From Cymodocea nodosa (Eukaryota > Streptophyta > Magnoliopsida > Alismatales > Cymodoceaceae): DNA of 64,000 bases. Made by a program: the position numbers and the translations under genes. Positions 12,438 through 23,767 of this stretch are shown here, piece after piece (position 1 is the first letter of the stretch; each line of letters begins with the position of its first letter). Under the pieces are notes generated by a model. That model searched no databases. It had not been told where the DNA came from and saw only the letters and a program-made list of their open reading frames with translations. The stretch is from the NCBI GenBank assembly GCA_036874045.1, contig JAZBRI010000011.1:2914001-2978000 (forward strand), in the 5' to 3' direction.

Positions 12438-13388
12438 GATATAGGCATAAAGACAAATTAAACAAGTTTAAAAATAGAAGTTAGCAACCCCAAACACTAA
12501 GCACAAACCTTGAATAAGTTGCTTTTGCAAGTTGAGCAACAACCTTACAGATGTTTTTAAGGGCTAAACAAAAACCTCACACAAAGCACCAACTTTGTGT
12601 ACTTAAGACCCCAATCTTGAGCAAGTGAAGAATCACACTTCACTCTCTTCACCAAGGTCCCGACCTTGTGATGGTATACTCACAACACCCTTGTGGGTTA
12701 GGGTTTTGAAGCAAACGAGAATATAGTTTAAAAATAGGAGTCACTAACTCAAAATGAAAATAACACACAACACCAAATCAACTCCTATGAAGAGTTGACA
12801 TATGAAGCTCTAAGGAGAATTCTTGATTGATCTGCAGCTTTTAATCTTCTAGAATTTGTTGCAGATGAATCTTCAGAATGTTTGCAGAATTGCTGAGCAG
12901 CTAATTTCTCCTTTCGAGTGTTGAAAAATTCTATGTATGTCCTCTTATCTGTTTTCTGCAAAATTTCTTTTGTTCTTCCTTTGAGATTTTCATAGATGGA
13001 AGGAATTCTAAAATGGTTAGATACCTTATGCAATAATTCATTCCCAGCAACAATTAATCATAATTAATTTGAGATCTGCAATCAAAAGATATCTTTCCAA
13101 AATAGTTAGTCAATTAATAACAGTTGCAGATTTTGTAGAAATCAAATCTTCAAAGGATCTTACAAAATCAGAGACTTAGAAAGATAACTTGCCGAAACTC
13201 AAAATCATTTCAGATAGATAGAACTAACATTCTGAATGGCCACTTAAGTCATGTATTACGATTGAAACATGTGTCCTTCTAAAATAGTAGTATAAAATAT
13301 TAAAAATAAACTATTAGATAGAGAAAACATGTTTCAGATACTTATAAAAGAATACTCTCCGAACCTTAAGTCATTTCAGATAGTTACA
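12438..13388. repeat. Short X-LTR end and a divergent copia-like LTR, left part
   Basis: Bases 12438 to about 12470 are the 3' end of an X LTR (plus GCATAAAGACAAATTAAACA), cut off by element A. From 12480 the sequence resembles the leader of the Y-family LTR in theme and order: short repeated phrases, a purine/pyrimidine-rich stretch, then GATAGTTA-type U3 repeats from about 13170. It is interrupted at 13389 by solo LTR Z1 and resumes at 14945. No coding region is recognised; the ORF at 12785-13033 has no conserved feature. Confidence 0.4.
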
Positions 13389-14944
13389 TGTTTGGATTTT
13401 TTTTAGAAGTTTTAAATTTAATAATCGCAAGTGCACGACATCCAATGAAGTACATCGGCAAGTACGAGTCAAACCACAGAGAAATGGGGATAATCTAGGA
13501 TTCTAATTACAAGAATATGGTAAGCAAATACTTTCCAAATATAGATTAGACTACAAAAAAAGTAAGTCCACGGATTTTTAATTTATCAACCAATGAACAG
13601 ATTAGACTGAAAATTTAATCTCAATCAGATCTGTTAATGTGGACTTTAGATAAAAATTTTCGCACTTAAAAATGCACGAATGATATGACTGAAAATTCAG
13701 GGATTGAAAATGATGCATAAAATTGGAAACTTCTACACGTTAACAACAGTATCTTAAAAACCTTATAAATCCTGAATTACTCAACCAAAAATTACAAAAT
13801 CAAATGTGTTGCAAAATAGACAGAATGTAGATCTTAATGAAATATTTATTCGAATTTTTATGCAATCTGAGTTGTGAGAAAAACACGTTACAATCATGAA
13901 AAAAGAGTCTCAGACCGAATTCTGTGCTCGATAGAGTTATAGCTTCAAAATGGCAACAAATCTTCTTGGATACTAGTCTCAGAACGCATATGAACTCTTG
14001 GAATAAAAACAGATCAACAAAACTACAAATTTGCAAACAACATGCACAACCTTCAACGAATTCTATGTTGTTTCATGCATAACAGAATGTAATATCTAGA
14101 TTTCAACATCAACAAACAACAATATATGAATATATATCAATAACAGCACCTATTTTTATGATTTTCAAATGAAAAGAACAAAGATTCACATATTCAAAAA
14201 GGAACAAATAAACAACAACGAATCTGTTTTCTACTTTTACCCTATTACAATGAAAACTAAGAACATAAATAACTACCTACGTGAAACATGATAAAAAGTG
14301 ATACATCTGAAGCCAAGGAAGAGGGGAAAGGGGAGAAATGATTTGTGGAACCTCACAAATGAAGAAGAGAGCCCCTGTAGTGGTGGACATCCCTCCTCCA
14401 AGATGTGGGATCAAGGCTTTCACGTTGGAGATGACTTGTGGAATGAAGATGATGAGATCCGAGTTGAAGAGATGTGGTGGAATGATCGGTGTTCTCCTTC
14501 CTTGCTTCAAGATGTGGAGCTCCAAGAGGGGGTGACGGCTGGTGGTGTTGGAGGTGGAAAACAAAAGAGTCCAAGAGCCCCTCAAACCTAGACGTGCATC
14601 ACTCTCTTTTATATAGAGAGTTTCCAAGTTTGGAGATCCATCTTTGATTCAACAATTGGGATTAAATCCCACTTGATTTTCTTTCTCCAATCTTCAATTC
14701 CCATGATCTTCTATTGAATTATAAACTTTTCACAACAATAAATACATCAAAATATCAAGTCATCCATAAAATTCATAAATGATGCATGTTTGAAATAATT
14801 TCCTACTTTTAACTGTATAAAATGGGGATTGGTTCTTATTGGTTAAATAATGAAATAAATGCATAATATGACTTTAATAAATCTCATGTAAATCTATTTA
14901 ACCAATAAGATCCTATAAAAATATGCAACATTTTAATCCAAACA
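13389..14944 (-). mobile_element. Solo LTR Z1 (unclassified LTR retrotransposon)
   Basis: A 1,556-bp solo LTR with inverted ends TGTTTGGATT and AATCCAAACA and a perfect 5-bp target duplication TTACA (13384-13388 and 14945-14949). Orientation is minus: a TATA box (minus CTCTATATAAAAGAG, complement at 14605-14619) precedes a leader of higher GC. Near the left end is the module GCAAGTGCAC and GAGTCAAACCACAGAG, shared with X and Z2. The open frames around 14277-14627 lie in the leader and look non-coding. It interrupts a GATAGTTA-rich LTR that resumes cleanly on the other side. Confidence 0.8.
14605..14619 (-). promoter_or_regulatory. TATA box of solo LTR Z1
   Basis: The minus strand reads CTCTATATAAAAGAG. 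It sits about 325 bp inside the U3 end of Z1 and upstream of the GC-richer leader, as expected of a pol II LTR promoter. Confidence 0.55.
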
Positions 14945-15540
14945 TTACACAAGTAACCTTCTGAAAAGTCACTTAAGTCAAAAATAATAAAAATTAACTA
15001 TCTGAAGCTTAAAACCATTTTCAAATACTTATTGAAGGTAACTATCTGATTCTTAAGAGTTTTCAGATAGTTACATCATAACCTTCCAAAAAGTCACTTA
15101 AGTCAAGTGATGAAAGAATGACACGTGCCCTTCAGAAGAAAGTAATCGAAAATACATTAAATCAGAGAAACAACTAACTATCCAGAATGAAAACCCTTAA
15201 CTATCTGAAACTGAAGGAATTTCAGATACTTAGCATAAAAAAATATATATTCGAACATAAAAAGACTTAACTCACTGAAGATGAATACTTTTTAGATAGT
15301 TACTGATATAACTATCTAAAAAGCTAGGAGAGAAGCTTAACCATCCGATTTGTCCTGTTTTGTTTGGTGACTTATATATTAACTATCCAATAAATTCACT
15401 ATAGAAATAACAACCTACCGAAATCTAATTTAAAAGGTTCTAAGTACATAGCAGTTAGACAATTTTCATTTTAGTAAAAATATTGTAGAAATAATTAAAC
15501 CACATGTTTTTCATCATCAAAATTAACCGATAAAATAATT
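14945..15540. repeat. Divergent copia-like LTR, right part
   Basis: This continues the LTR interrupted by Z1. It has runs of GATAGTTA, AACTATCTGA and CACTTAAGTCA-type phrases spaced 30 to 60 bp apart, as in the U3 of Y and X LTRs. No coding region is seen. The right boundary with the gypsy-like sequence is not sharp by eye. Confidence 0.4.
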
Positions 15541-17559
15541 GAACTAACAAGAAAAGGATCCCTTTCTGCATTTCAATTTATTAATGGTAATACACTTATA
15601 TTTAGTATTGATAACACACTACAAGTTTACAAGTTAAAAAAGAGAGTAGACTACATTAAAATGGAATTAATAGCAAGAAGAATTATGCCTAAAAAGTTTG
15701 CTTAGACTAACATATTTATTCCATTTGTTACAACTTTTCAATCATGTTCTTAAACTGTATTTTGTAATTGAATGTTGTGTATTCTACATTTATTTTTATA
15801 AAAAAAAATATATATATATCAATCTAGTTTGTTGGTATCTATTCTGGGAAACCAACTAGTTTGCTTGTGAGCCACCAAAGGAATAGGAGCCTGGGTTCTA
15901 CACAAGACACTAATTTAACAATTTAGGTTTTGTTGTTAAGTTGTTATTTTGTTATATATTCTGCTTTTATTTGTGAATGAAAAGTTTTTCAGAATCAAAA
16001 GTCAAACGATATTGAAGGAGATACAAAGAACAAGGTATGTAATTGATTAATTATCCTGAATTTACATTCAAACTTAGTATGTGGAGTTATTCATTAACTC
16101 AACGAATTAAGTTCATTGAGTTAGGTGGTAAGTCAACGAAACAATATTCATGCCTGCTAATATTTATTGTATTTACTGTATATCTTTTACATTGAGGACA
16201 ATGCAAAATGTAGGTATGGGGGGGAGGTAACTAGATTAAATCCAAGAAATTTTGTTAACTAGAGGAATTTGAATGGTGTTGCAAATTTCTGTGGAAACTC
16301 AAACTAAAAAAACTTTTTTTATGAATTTGCTGTAATTAACTAAAATTTTCTATAACTATTCGATAAGTGAAACTGTAAAATTATTTTTAAGAACTGTAAT
16401 TGCTTGAATGTTATATTTAGAATCGTATATAAGGTGCTACAAATTTTACTATTAATACAAATCTGGATATAGTATCTTATGTTTTCGTTGAATTTTATGA
16501 GTTTAACGGTTTCACGATTTTAAGAAATCAAAATGCTTAACTGAAACTCAATAAATGATTTGAAATCGTAAAAGAGCTGAAATGTTGATTTTTGGATTAA
16601 ATGAAATACATATGATCAAGGATACATTTAATTTGATTAATTAAACTTATAAAATGATTTATGTGTAAATCTTATTAAACTACAGAAAAAGTATAAGCTT
16701 ATTGATATGGATTCATGTTTTTAGTAAATTATAAAAGTAGGATTATATGAGATTGGTATTTTATTCCATCTGTATTAATGAAATACGTATATATACTATG
16801 TTGAAAAGAAAAGAGGAAAAAAAGAGAAAAACTTTGAGAGTTTATTGATTTGTTTGATCACGAGCCTTTTGTACTTGAGTAGATAGGTATGTAAGGATTG
16901 TTGACCTGAAAAAGGACTTTTTAAATCTGACAACCTAAGATCCTGATCAGATCTAGGATTGTTGACTGAAAGCTCAATACATGGGTACACTAGAAAGCTC
17001 TTGTATGATTCAAGCTTTTCAAATTAACTTTTAAAGTAAAATTATGCATATACTTTTCTAAAAAGATAAATGTGTTTTGTGAAATACAAAAGTCTTTTGA
17101 ATCGAGAATATTTTCTGTTATTTATGATTACTAAAGTATAAATCTAGATTAGACTTTTGAAGTTGTTTATCTAAAATACAATTCATTATTTTCTTGTTTT
17201 AATCATATTGAGTTGGATTGTGTTTTGATTCATATGTAGTTGAAATTTATTCTTGAAATCATATTGGAAAATTCAGGATAACAGATGTTTGAAAAAAAAA
17301 AATGATAATATAATTACCACCTATGTGATGCTAATATATTTTGTATATAATTTACCTATGTTTAAATATATTTGCAGGTTGAAGAGGAGAAAACAATGTT
17401 AAAATAGATTACTAAATTAATACAAAATATCTTTATATTAATCTAATCTTTTATTTTGAAAATACAAAATGAAGAATTAGTTCTAACACTTTAGAAAGAC
17501 TAACTAGTTAGATCTTAGTAGTTTGCTAAGAGACTAGCAAAAGTTAAGTATGGGGGAAG
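15541..17559 (+). mobile_element. Gypsy-like element 3' end with polypurine tract (upstream of an X LTR)
   Basis: A short frame ending IARRIMPKKFA at 15705 may be the tail of a Ty3/gypsy pol. Bases 16190-16232 carry TTGAGGACAATGC followed by GGTATGGGGGGGAGG, which I associate with the post-pol region of Athila/Tat-type gypsy elements. From about 16470 to 17550 lies a non-coding module homologous to the post-pol spacer of the S copia elements. It ends in TATGGGGGAAG (17549-17559), a polypurine tract set directly against the X LTR start. A (TA)n run is at about 15808-15820. Class assignment is inference. Confidence 0.5.
16833..17035 (+). repeat. Conserved core of the shared post-pol module (X copy)
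   Basis: About 200 bp that match 30568-30775 and 55663-55868 at roughly nine bases in ten, while the flanks match far less well. It holds a strong splice donor match AG|GTATGTAAG (GT at 16887). No reading frame is conserved across it, so constraint, if real, would be at the RNA level. Confidence 0.65.
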
Positions 17560-17635
17560 TGTTTAGAATGTAAAAGTGCATAATATTAATGATTAAATGA
17601 TGGTTATTTGCATAATATTTAGCTTATCATATGAG
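17560..17635 (+). mobile_element. X-family LTR tip X4
   Basis: The first 76 or so bases of an X LTR, starting TGTTTAGAATG directly after a polypurine tract. This makes it the start of a 3' LTR and fixes X as an LTR sequence. It is cut by an inverted S LTR at 17636. Confidence 0.7.
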
Positions 17636-18807
17636 TACACAAGAGGGGGGTGAATTGTGTTTTTCAACATTTTCGATTATAATTGAAACTTCAAAAATAA
17701 AAATAAGTCGAGACACTATTTTAATCAAATCATTTTATTCAAGGATTCAATTACAATATACAATTCAATTCTCCTCTGAAATTGTAGATGCAATTATATA
17801 ACGATACTATGTTTCATCTAATCAATTTCATAACTATAAACAGAGAAAACTAATTTGCGGAATTTAAAACATTTCTCCCTATTCGAGATTTTTCTTCTTC
17901 TTCTTCTTCTTTTGTAATTCTTCAATGACAAATATCTGACTTTCTCTACTTCACCAAATTTGTTTTCTTTTGATACTTCAGATCTTTAGTGACATAAATC
18001 TGACTTTTTCTACTTCATTGAATTTTCATACATCTGAGAGCTTTTCCCTGAAGAGGTGTTTTTGATCCCTGAAAATATATTTCGTTTGGTGTGTAGGGAT
18101 AATTGATCAACGAGAATTCTATGCCTTTTATACATTATATTCACTTCATTCATATCCTCCACATTCAATCACTATCAGTTTTCCACTTTTCACGTCTTCT
18201 CTTTTTCCTTCATCGAAATACACACGTTCTGACCTACATTTTCTTTTCAAATTTTCTTTAATCATCAATCCTGGATCTCTAAAAAATTTCCTACAAAATA
18301 AACTTTCTTGTCCAAAATTTTTCATCAAATGTAATAAGAAGTCGTTGTGTTAATGTTAACTAAGTGAGTAATACAAGTAGATTTATAATTTAACGTATCC
18401 AACTCAACGAGTTCATCATGTGTCAAATCACGAGACAAGTACTGTAGCACTCAACGAACTAAGTCTGTGGTGTTACGCTAACTCAACGAACCAACTCTGT
18501 GGTGTTACAGTTAACTCAATGAACCAACTTCGTTGTGTTACTAATAACTCAATGAACCAGTAATAAACAAATATTTTTACAATGAGGTATATACCACGTG
18601 CAATAAAATAACTTTAAGTTTATAACGCTAACCTAACACGTTGCCTTAGTGTTCAATATAGCAACTCAATGCATGTAGTTATGTTAACTTAACGAGTTAA
18701 ACATGTGCAACTCATGTGATACAATATAACATTCGTAACCTTTAATTTCACCATGTGTACAATACTAACTTAATGAGTTCATCTCTTCATTTTGCTCTTT
18801 TACTCAT
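17636..18807 (-). mobile_element. S-family LTR fragment (minus)
   Basis: The minus strand ends in the S-type R/U5 (CACCCCCCTCTTGTGTAC) at 17636 and continues through leader, TATA region (near 18130) and most of the U3 repeat array, stopping at X sequence at 18808. The extreme LTR end and the U3 tip are missing, so no target duplication can be read. It is more diverged than element C. Confidence 0.75.
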
Positions 18808-20608
18808 TGTTTAGAATGAAAAAATGCATAATATTAACGGTTAAATGATGGTTAATTGCATAATATTTAGCTTATCATATGAGAATTAAGTCATTATGTT
18901 ATAATTGCACTGCTATATGCTTTAATGAAAGAATCTGCATAATTTTAGGGAATTAGCGTTAATTAAGTATATTTCTGAACTGTTACTGAATTATAGGCTT
19001 TGAAATTCCTAAGTATCCGAATTTTTTGTTATTTCAAAGAGTTATATTGCATGTACTGAATAGTTATGTTTTTAACGATAAAAGAATATTTTATTATTTC
19101 CTAGAGTACATGTGTTGAAACCATCAATGCATGACTTAAGTGAATGTTCGATAAGTTATCTATTAACTATTCGAAATGCATCTAAGCATCACATAGTTAA
19201 AGTTGTAAGTATCCAAAATATGTGAACTAGTTAAGTTAAAATTATGCACGTGTTAAATTTAAATGCTTTATTATGTCATGTAAGCTACACATGTTTAACT
19301 CGTTAAGCTAGCATAACTATACGCATTGAGTTACTTGAATATAATTGAAGTAACGCATTTTGTTATGCAAAAATAGGAAAAGTAAACTTTCGGATAGTTA
19401 ACGTTTCATTTTAGTCGAAGAGTTATGTTAAAAACTTGTATAGTTAAGTTATCTACACGTGTGTTTTAATGTTTTAAGTTTTCACGAGTGTTCCATGTGC
19501 ATTTGGTAATGAAAAATCAGAGAGCTAGATAACTGTTTGAGTTTTATACACATGAATAGATAACTGTTTGAGTTTTTATACACATGGATGGATAACTATT
19601 CAAGTTTTATAAAATGACTAACGAATAGATAAGTTTTCTTATTTAGTCATGTGTTTTGTAGGTGCAAGAATAGAAGAATTACAAGAAGATACAGTATGAA
19701 GGAACACCATGGTTGCACGTATCATGTAAGAATTCACTCATGGAATGAAGAAGAAATCACCATCATTGATATGAATGAAGGAAATCCAACCGATCATCTA
19801 AGTAGAAGTAGTTACTACTGAAAGAAATATAAAAGAAGAGGAGAAAGACGAAGAAAGTAGGTGTGCAAAGTGGAGAATCACACTAACTGCAAGAAGCGTT
19901 GGAAGTTCCCTAAAGCTCCACACCACCACCAAAATCACCAACCATGAGAGGTCTGTGAGGATACTTTCTGATGTTGAGTCGATTCCGATCCAAACATGGT
20001 GACTAACAACTACTGTGAGGAGTGATCACGTCATGGGAAGGGAAGCCATTTTCACCAAGCACCGACTCATATCTCAAGAGATCGTAAAGCTTCTAGCCTT
20101 GGTTTCGGGTTGATGCTAGTATATTGAAGAGGAATCATCTTACAATTCTTGATTCGCGATTCTATAGGGAGATGAGGCAATATTGTAAGTGATTAAGTTT
20201 TTAGTGGTGTAATCATATCGCATGTAGTGACGGAAGTTTTTACTATCGATAGAGATTTTTGCATTTCACCTTTCACTCATCTTCAAGAACATATCAAAAC
20301 AAAAATACCAAAAACAACAAATTATCTGTGTTTACATTTAGTATTAAAATGTTGTATTGTTTGTTTTGTATCGTGATTAATGTTATCATTGTCAGTATTG
20401 TGAATGTTTTATGTTTGTTTGATTCAGAAAATAGAAAATAGTTTTATTGTTTACTGAAATTGATTCGTTCTAGATACTTAAAGATTTTAATGGTTATTAT
20501 TTGAAATATCTAAATGTTAGTGTTGCTTAATGATAAATCTAATATTAACTAACATTATAGAGCTTAATTGATGTTATTTACATTCTATGGAACCGCCTAA
20601 TGGTTGGC
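18808..20608 (+). mobile_element. X-family LTR X5, long copy
   Basis: The longest uninterrupted X LTR, starting TGTTTAGAATG. The U3 (18808 to about 19820) is full of ATCCGAA, GATAGTTA and AACTCGTTAAG-type repeats. A TATA-like box (AATATAAAAGAAG) is at about 19828-19840. A leader follows with the conserved block around 20020-20180, and it stops at ATGGTTGGC (20608). The next 330 bp and the following X6 copy are in the opposite orientation, forming a large inverted repeat. No ORF in the leader is conserved between copies. Confidence 0.6.
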
Positions 20609-21892
20609 TATTTGTAACTTAGTTAATTTATCTTTATGCTTATCAGTAATTCCTTTTTAGAAGTCAACAAACAACCTTTCACACAAATTAGATATTAATT
20701 CTAATTTGTATTTTAACAGCAAGTGCATAGTGTATATTGTATTTGTGTGCAAGTACAGGTCGATCCCACAAAGAATTGAGCAAGAATTGTGTACTGTTCC
20801 ATTTTTAATAATGAAATTTATATATTCAGTAAGCACTCCGTTGAGTTATAGCTAACTCAACGAACTAACCTTGTGAAATTGAATTAACTCAACAAAGCCA
20901 TCTATCCAGTTTAATACTACTATTTACAGAGGAATTCGGCCAACCATTAGGCGGTTCCACAGATTGTAAATAACATCAATTAAGCTCTTTAATGCTAGTT
21001 AATATTAGATTTATCATTCAACAACACTAACATTCAGATATTTTAAATTGTAACCATTAAAATCTTTAAGTATCAGGAACGATTCAATTTCAGTAAACTG
21101 TAAAACTATTTTCTATTTTCTAAATCAAACAAACATGAAACATTCAAAACACTAACAATGATAACATTAATCACGATACAAAACAAACAATACAACACTC
21201 AAATACTAACTATAAACACAAATAAGTTATTTTTGGTATTTTTGTTTTGATATGATCATAAAAATGGGCGAAAGGTGAAATGTAAAAGTAATCTCTATCG
21301 ACAGTAAAAACTTCTGTCACTACATGCGACGCGATTACACCATTGTAAATTTAGCGATGCACACACACTAGCCACACCCTTCTTCGTTTTTTCTCCTTTT
21401 CTTTTATATTTCTTAGTAGTAACTGCTTCTGCTTCGATGATCGGTTGGATTTACTTCGTCCATATCAACGATGGTGATTTCTTCTTCCTTCCACGAGCGA
21501 TTTCCTGCATGATACGTGCAATCATGGTTTTCCTTCGAATGCCCTATTTCTGTAACCACTATAGTGGCATATTAGAAAATAAATAGTCCGTGGAGTTATA
21601 GATAACTCAATGGGCTTACTTCGTTGATTTAACTATAAAACACATGCACTAAAGAAATAAACTGCTAACCTAACGTGTTACCTTAGTGTGTATTCATGTA
21701 ACCTAACGCGTACAGTTATGCTAACTTAACGAGTTATACATGTGCATCTCACATGATATACTAAAGCATTTAAATTCAACACGTGTAATCCAGGAAATAA
21801 TAAAATATTCTTTAAGCATTTAAAACATAACTATCTGGTACATTAAACATAACTCTCTGAAATAATAGAAAATTCGGATACTAAAGAGTTTT
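20609..21892 (-). mobile_element. X-family LTR X6, first part
   Basis: A minus-strand X LTR. Its 3' end (20609-20938) includes the terminal module with plus GTCGATCCCACAAAG near 20760. It then mirrors X5 from CCAACCATTAGGCGG at 20939 onward, with a shortened middle. At 21893 it is interrupted by solo LTR Z2 and resumes at 23675. Confidence 0.6.
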
Positions 21893-23674
21893 TGTTCGGG
21901 GTTTATATGTTATGAAATTAACATACAACCGAGTTTTAATATTTATAACTGCAAGCGCACAAAGTCAATTATAGAAAGCATGCAAGAACGGGTCGAGTCC
22001 ACAAAGGTCAGCAATTAAATACAAAATTCACTAGAGTTTATAGATATGCCTTGTGTAAATGCATTCTCATCACATGTTTGCCTTAACAATCATGTGAATG
22101 TTAGAAAGGACTTCATATAGAGTTGAATTAGTAATGAGAAACCTCATTCATGTCCCTCTCTATCCATCACTTAAGAGAAAGCATCACATAATAATTATTA
22201 CACTACAAAAATAGAAAAGAAAATTACACTACATCAAACTACTAATTCTACAATAAAACTAGCATACATGGACTTATAACCATACATCTAAATCCATGTA
22301 TGCTCTAATCTACTAAGTATAAGCTATATACAATCCAAATGAAGTAAATCAGAAGGTTAGAGTTAAGTAAAAAATGTCTAAACTATGTTAGTGTTAGAGG
22401 AACAAACATTTGAGAAGAATCCATACAAGGAAACATAAAATCAAACACATAAGAGGCAAAAACTCAAACTAAACTTAGAATTGAAATTCATTGAAACTAA
22501 CACAAGAATTCAACATTACAATAAGGGGAAACACGTGGACAACACAAACAACAACAATTAACAAACATACAACATCAAAATAGGAAATACAAACAACTCC
22601 ATCTCAACTCATAGTTCATGTCCTCACCTTAAGCTCACATCTCCAATGATCTTTCTACAAGGGACGTCACCTCCTTGCTTTAGCCACCAAAGATGTCTAC
22701 CTTCTCCACCAATTCTCCATGCCTAATGCAACTTGTTCCTTCCACGGATTGGAGGTCCAACGCCGAAAGGAGTGTAGCAACGTGTAGAACAATGGAGTGC
22801 ACTCTTGGAGATACTTCACTACACCTCAACTTGTCTTCTCCAAGGCTTCTCTCCTCCACGGATTCAACTCCTCAAGGAGTAATTGCAGCAGCAATTCAAC
22901 CTCCCTAATGGTGAAGAATGTCGGAGAAGGAAATGGAGAGAACAAGGGAAGGGAGAGACCTACCTCCAAGAGCCGTTTGGAAGAGAAATCACCATGAGTG
23001 GAGCTCCTTCACCTCCTTGCTTGGAGCACCAAGGGGGATTCCGAATTTTGGAGTTGGAGAGGGAAGAAAACTTGTGGGATACAAGGCCTATTTATAGAGA
23101 TTTTTGATCATCAAGGATTGATGATCCCAAGGCTTGATCTAAGGGCCCTCATTCACTTATAATCAAATCCATTTAAGTCATGCATGTAATGTTAGTAATA
23201 CATGCCAAAAATAACTCTAGTTATGAACTTGAAATATATTTATTTCTAAGGTATGTAACATTCATTTTAACATGTTTACAAATGTGCAATGTAAGTTCAT
23301 CAATGAATGAATCAATTAGTAACATGTATTTAAAATTATTCATAACCAATGTCACATTATTGCATTTAATGTCCACAAGTTCATAACCATAGTGTATAAA
23401 ATATATGTGGCCATATCAAATTATTTCAATACCTTGATGACCTTTAAAATCTCTTTCGTGGCCTAAGAATTATTAAATCATACATTCAAGCATATGAACA
23501 TCTAGTATGTTTCATGAAAATTGCATTAAAGGGGTGCATTTGTGCACATATTCATACAATGTCATAAAAATGTGATTAACATGTATTTTCTTGTATAAGT
23601 GCATATAACTTGAGTTTCAAGACATAGAATGCATGAATTATCATATAAAAATGTGCAGAAATATCATCTATACA
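21893..23674 (-). mobile_element. Solo LTR Z2 (unclassified LTR retrotransposon)
   Basis: A 1,782-bp insertion running TGTTCGGGG to TATACA within X6. The flanks are GTTTT (21888-21892) and GTTTC (23675-23679), a target duplication with one change. Orientation is minus: TATA box TCTATAAATAGG (complement at 23087-23098), then a GC-richer leader. Near 21950-22010 is the terminal module with GCAAGCGCAC and GGTCGAGTCCACAAAGG, shared with X and Z1. The ORFs at 22693-23107 run opposite to this promoter and show no known domain. Uninterrupted host sequence is seen in X1 near 1480. Confidence 0.7.
23087..23098 (-). promoter_or_regulatory. TATA box of solo LTR Z2
   Basis: The minus strand reads TCTATAAATAGG, close to the plant TATA consensus. 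It lies at the upstream edge of the GC-richer leader of Z2. Confidence 0.55.
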
Positions 23675-23767
23675 GTTTCACAACCTATAATTTAACGATA
23701 GTTCATAAATGTACTAAATTAACGCAAATTTCCTGGAATTATGCAGATTCTTTCATTAAAGCATATA
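23675..23767 (-). mobile_element. X-family LTR X6, second part
   Basis: The continuation of X6 after Z2. It ends CTTTCATTAAAGC then ATATA at 23767, where S sequence starts. In other X copies (18928-18950) the next bases lead to the LTR tip; here that tip is instead found at 4788-4898 beside element A. Confidence 0.7.

Noticed and set aside
14277-14627. Overlapping ORFs on both strands with somewhat higher GC
   Set aside because: This is the leader of solo LTR Z1. Frames on both strands overlap and none has a recognisable domain or a counterpart in Z2.
15800-15830. A/T run as a possible origin or regulatory element
   Set aside because: It is an ordinary simple repeat, with no dyads or clustered motifs around it.
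22693-23107. Run of plus-strand ORFs resembling exons
   Set aside because: They are inside solo LTR Z2, on the strand opposite to its TATA box, with no domain. A host gene captured in the LTR is possible but unsupported.
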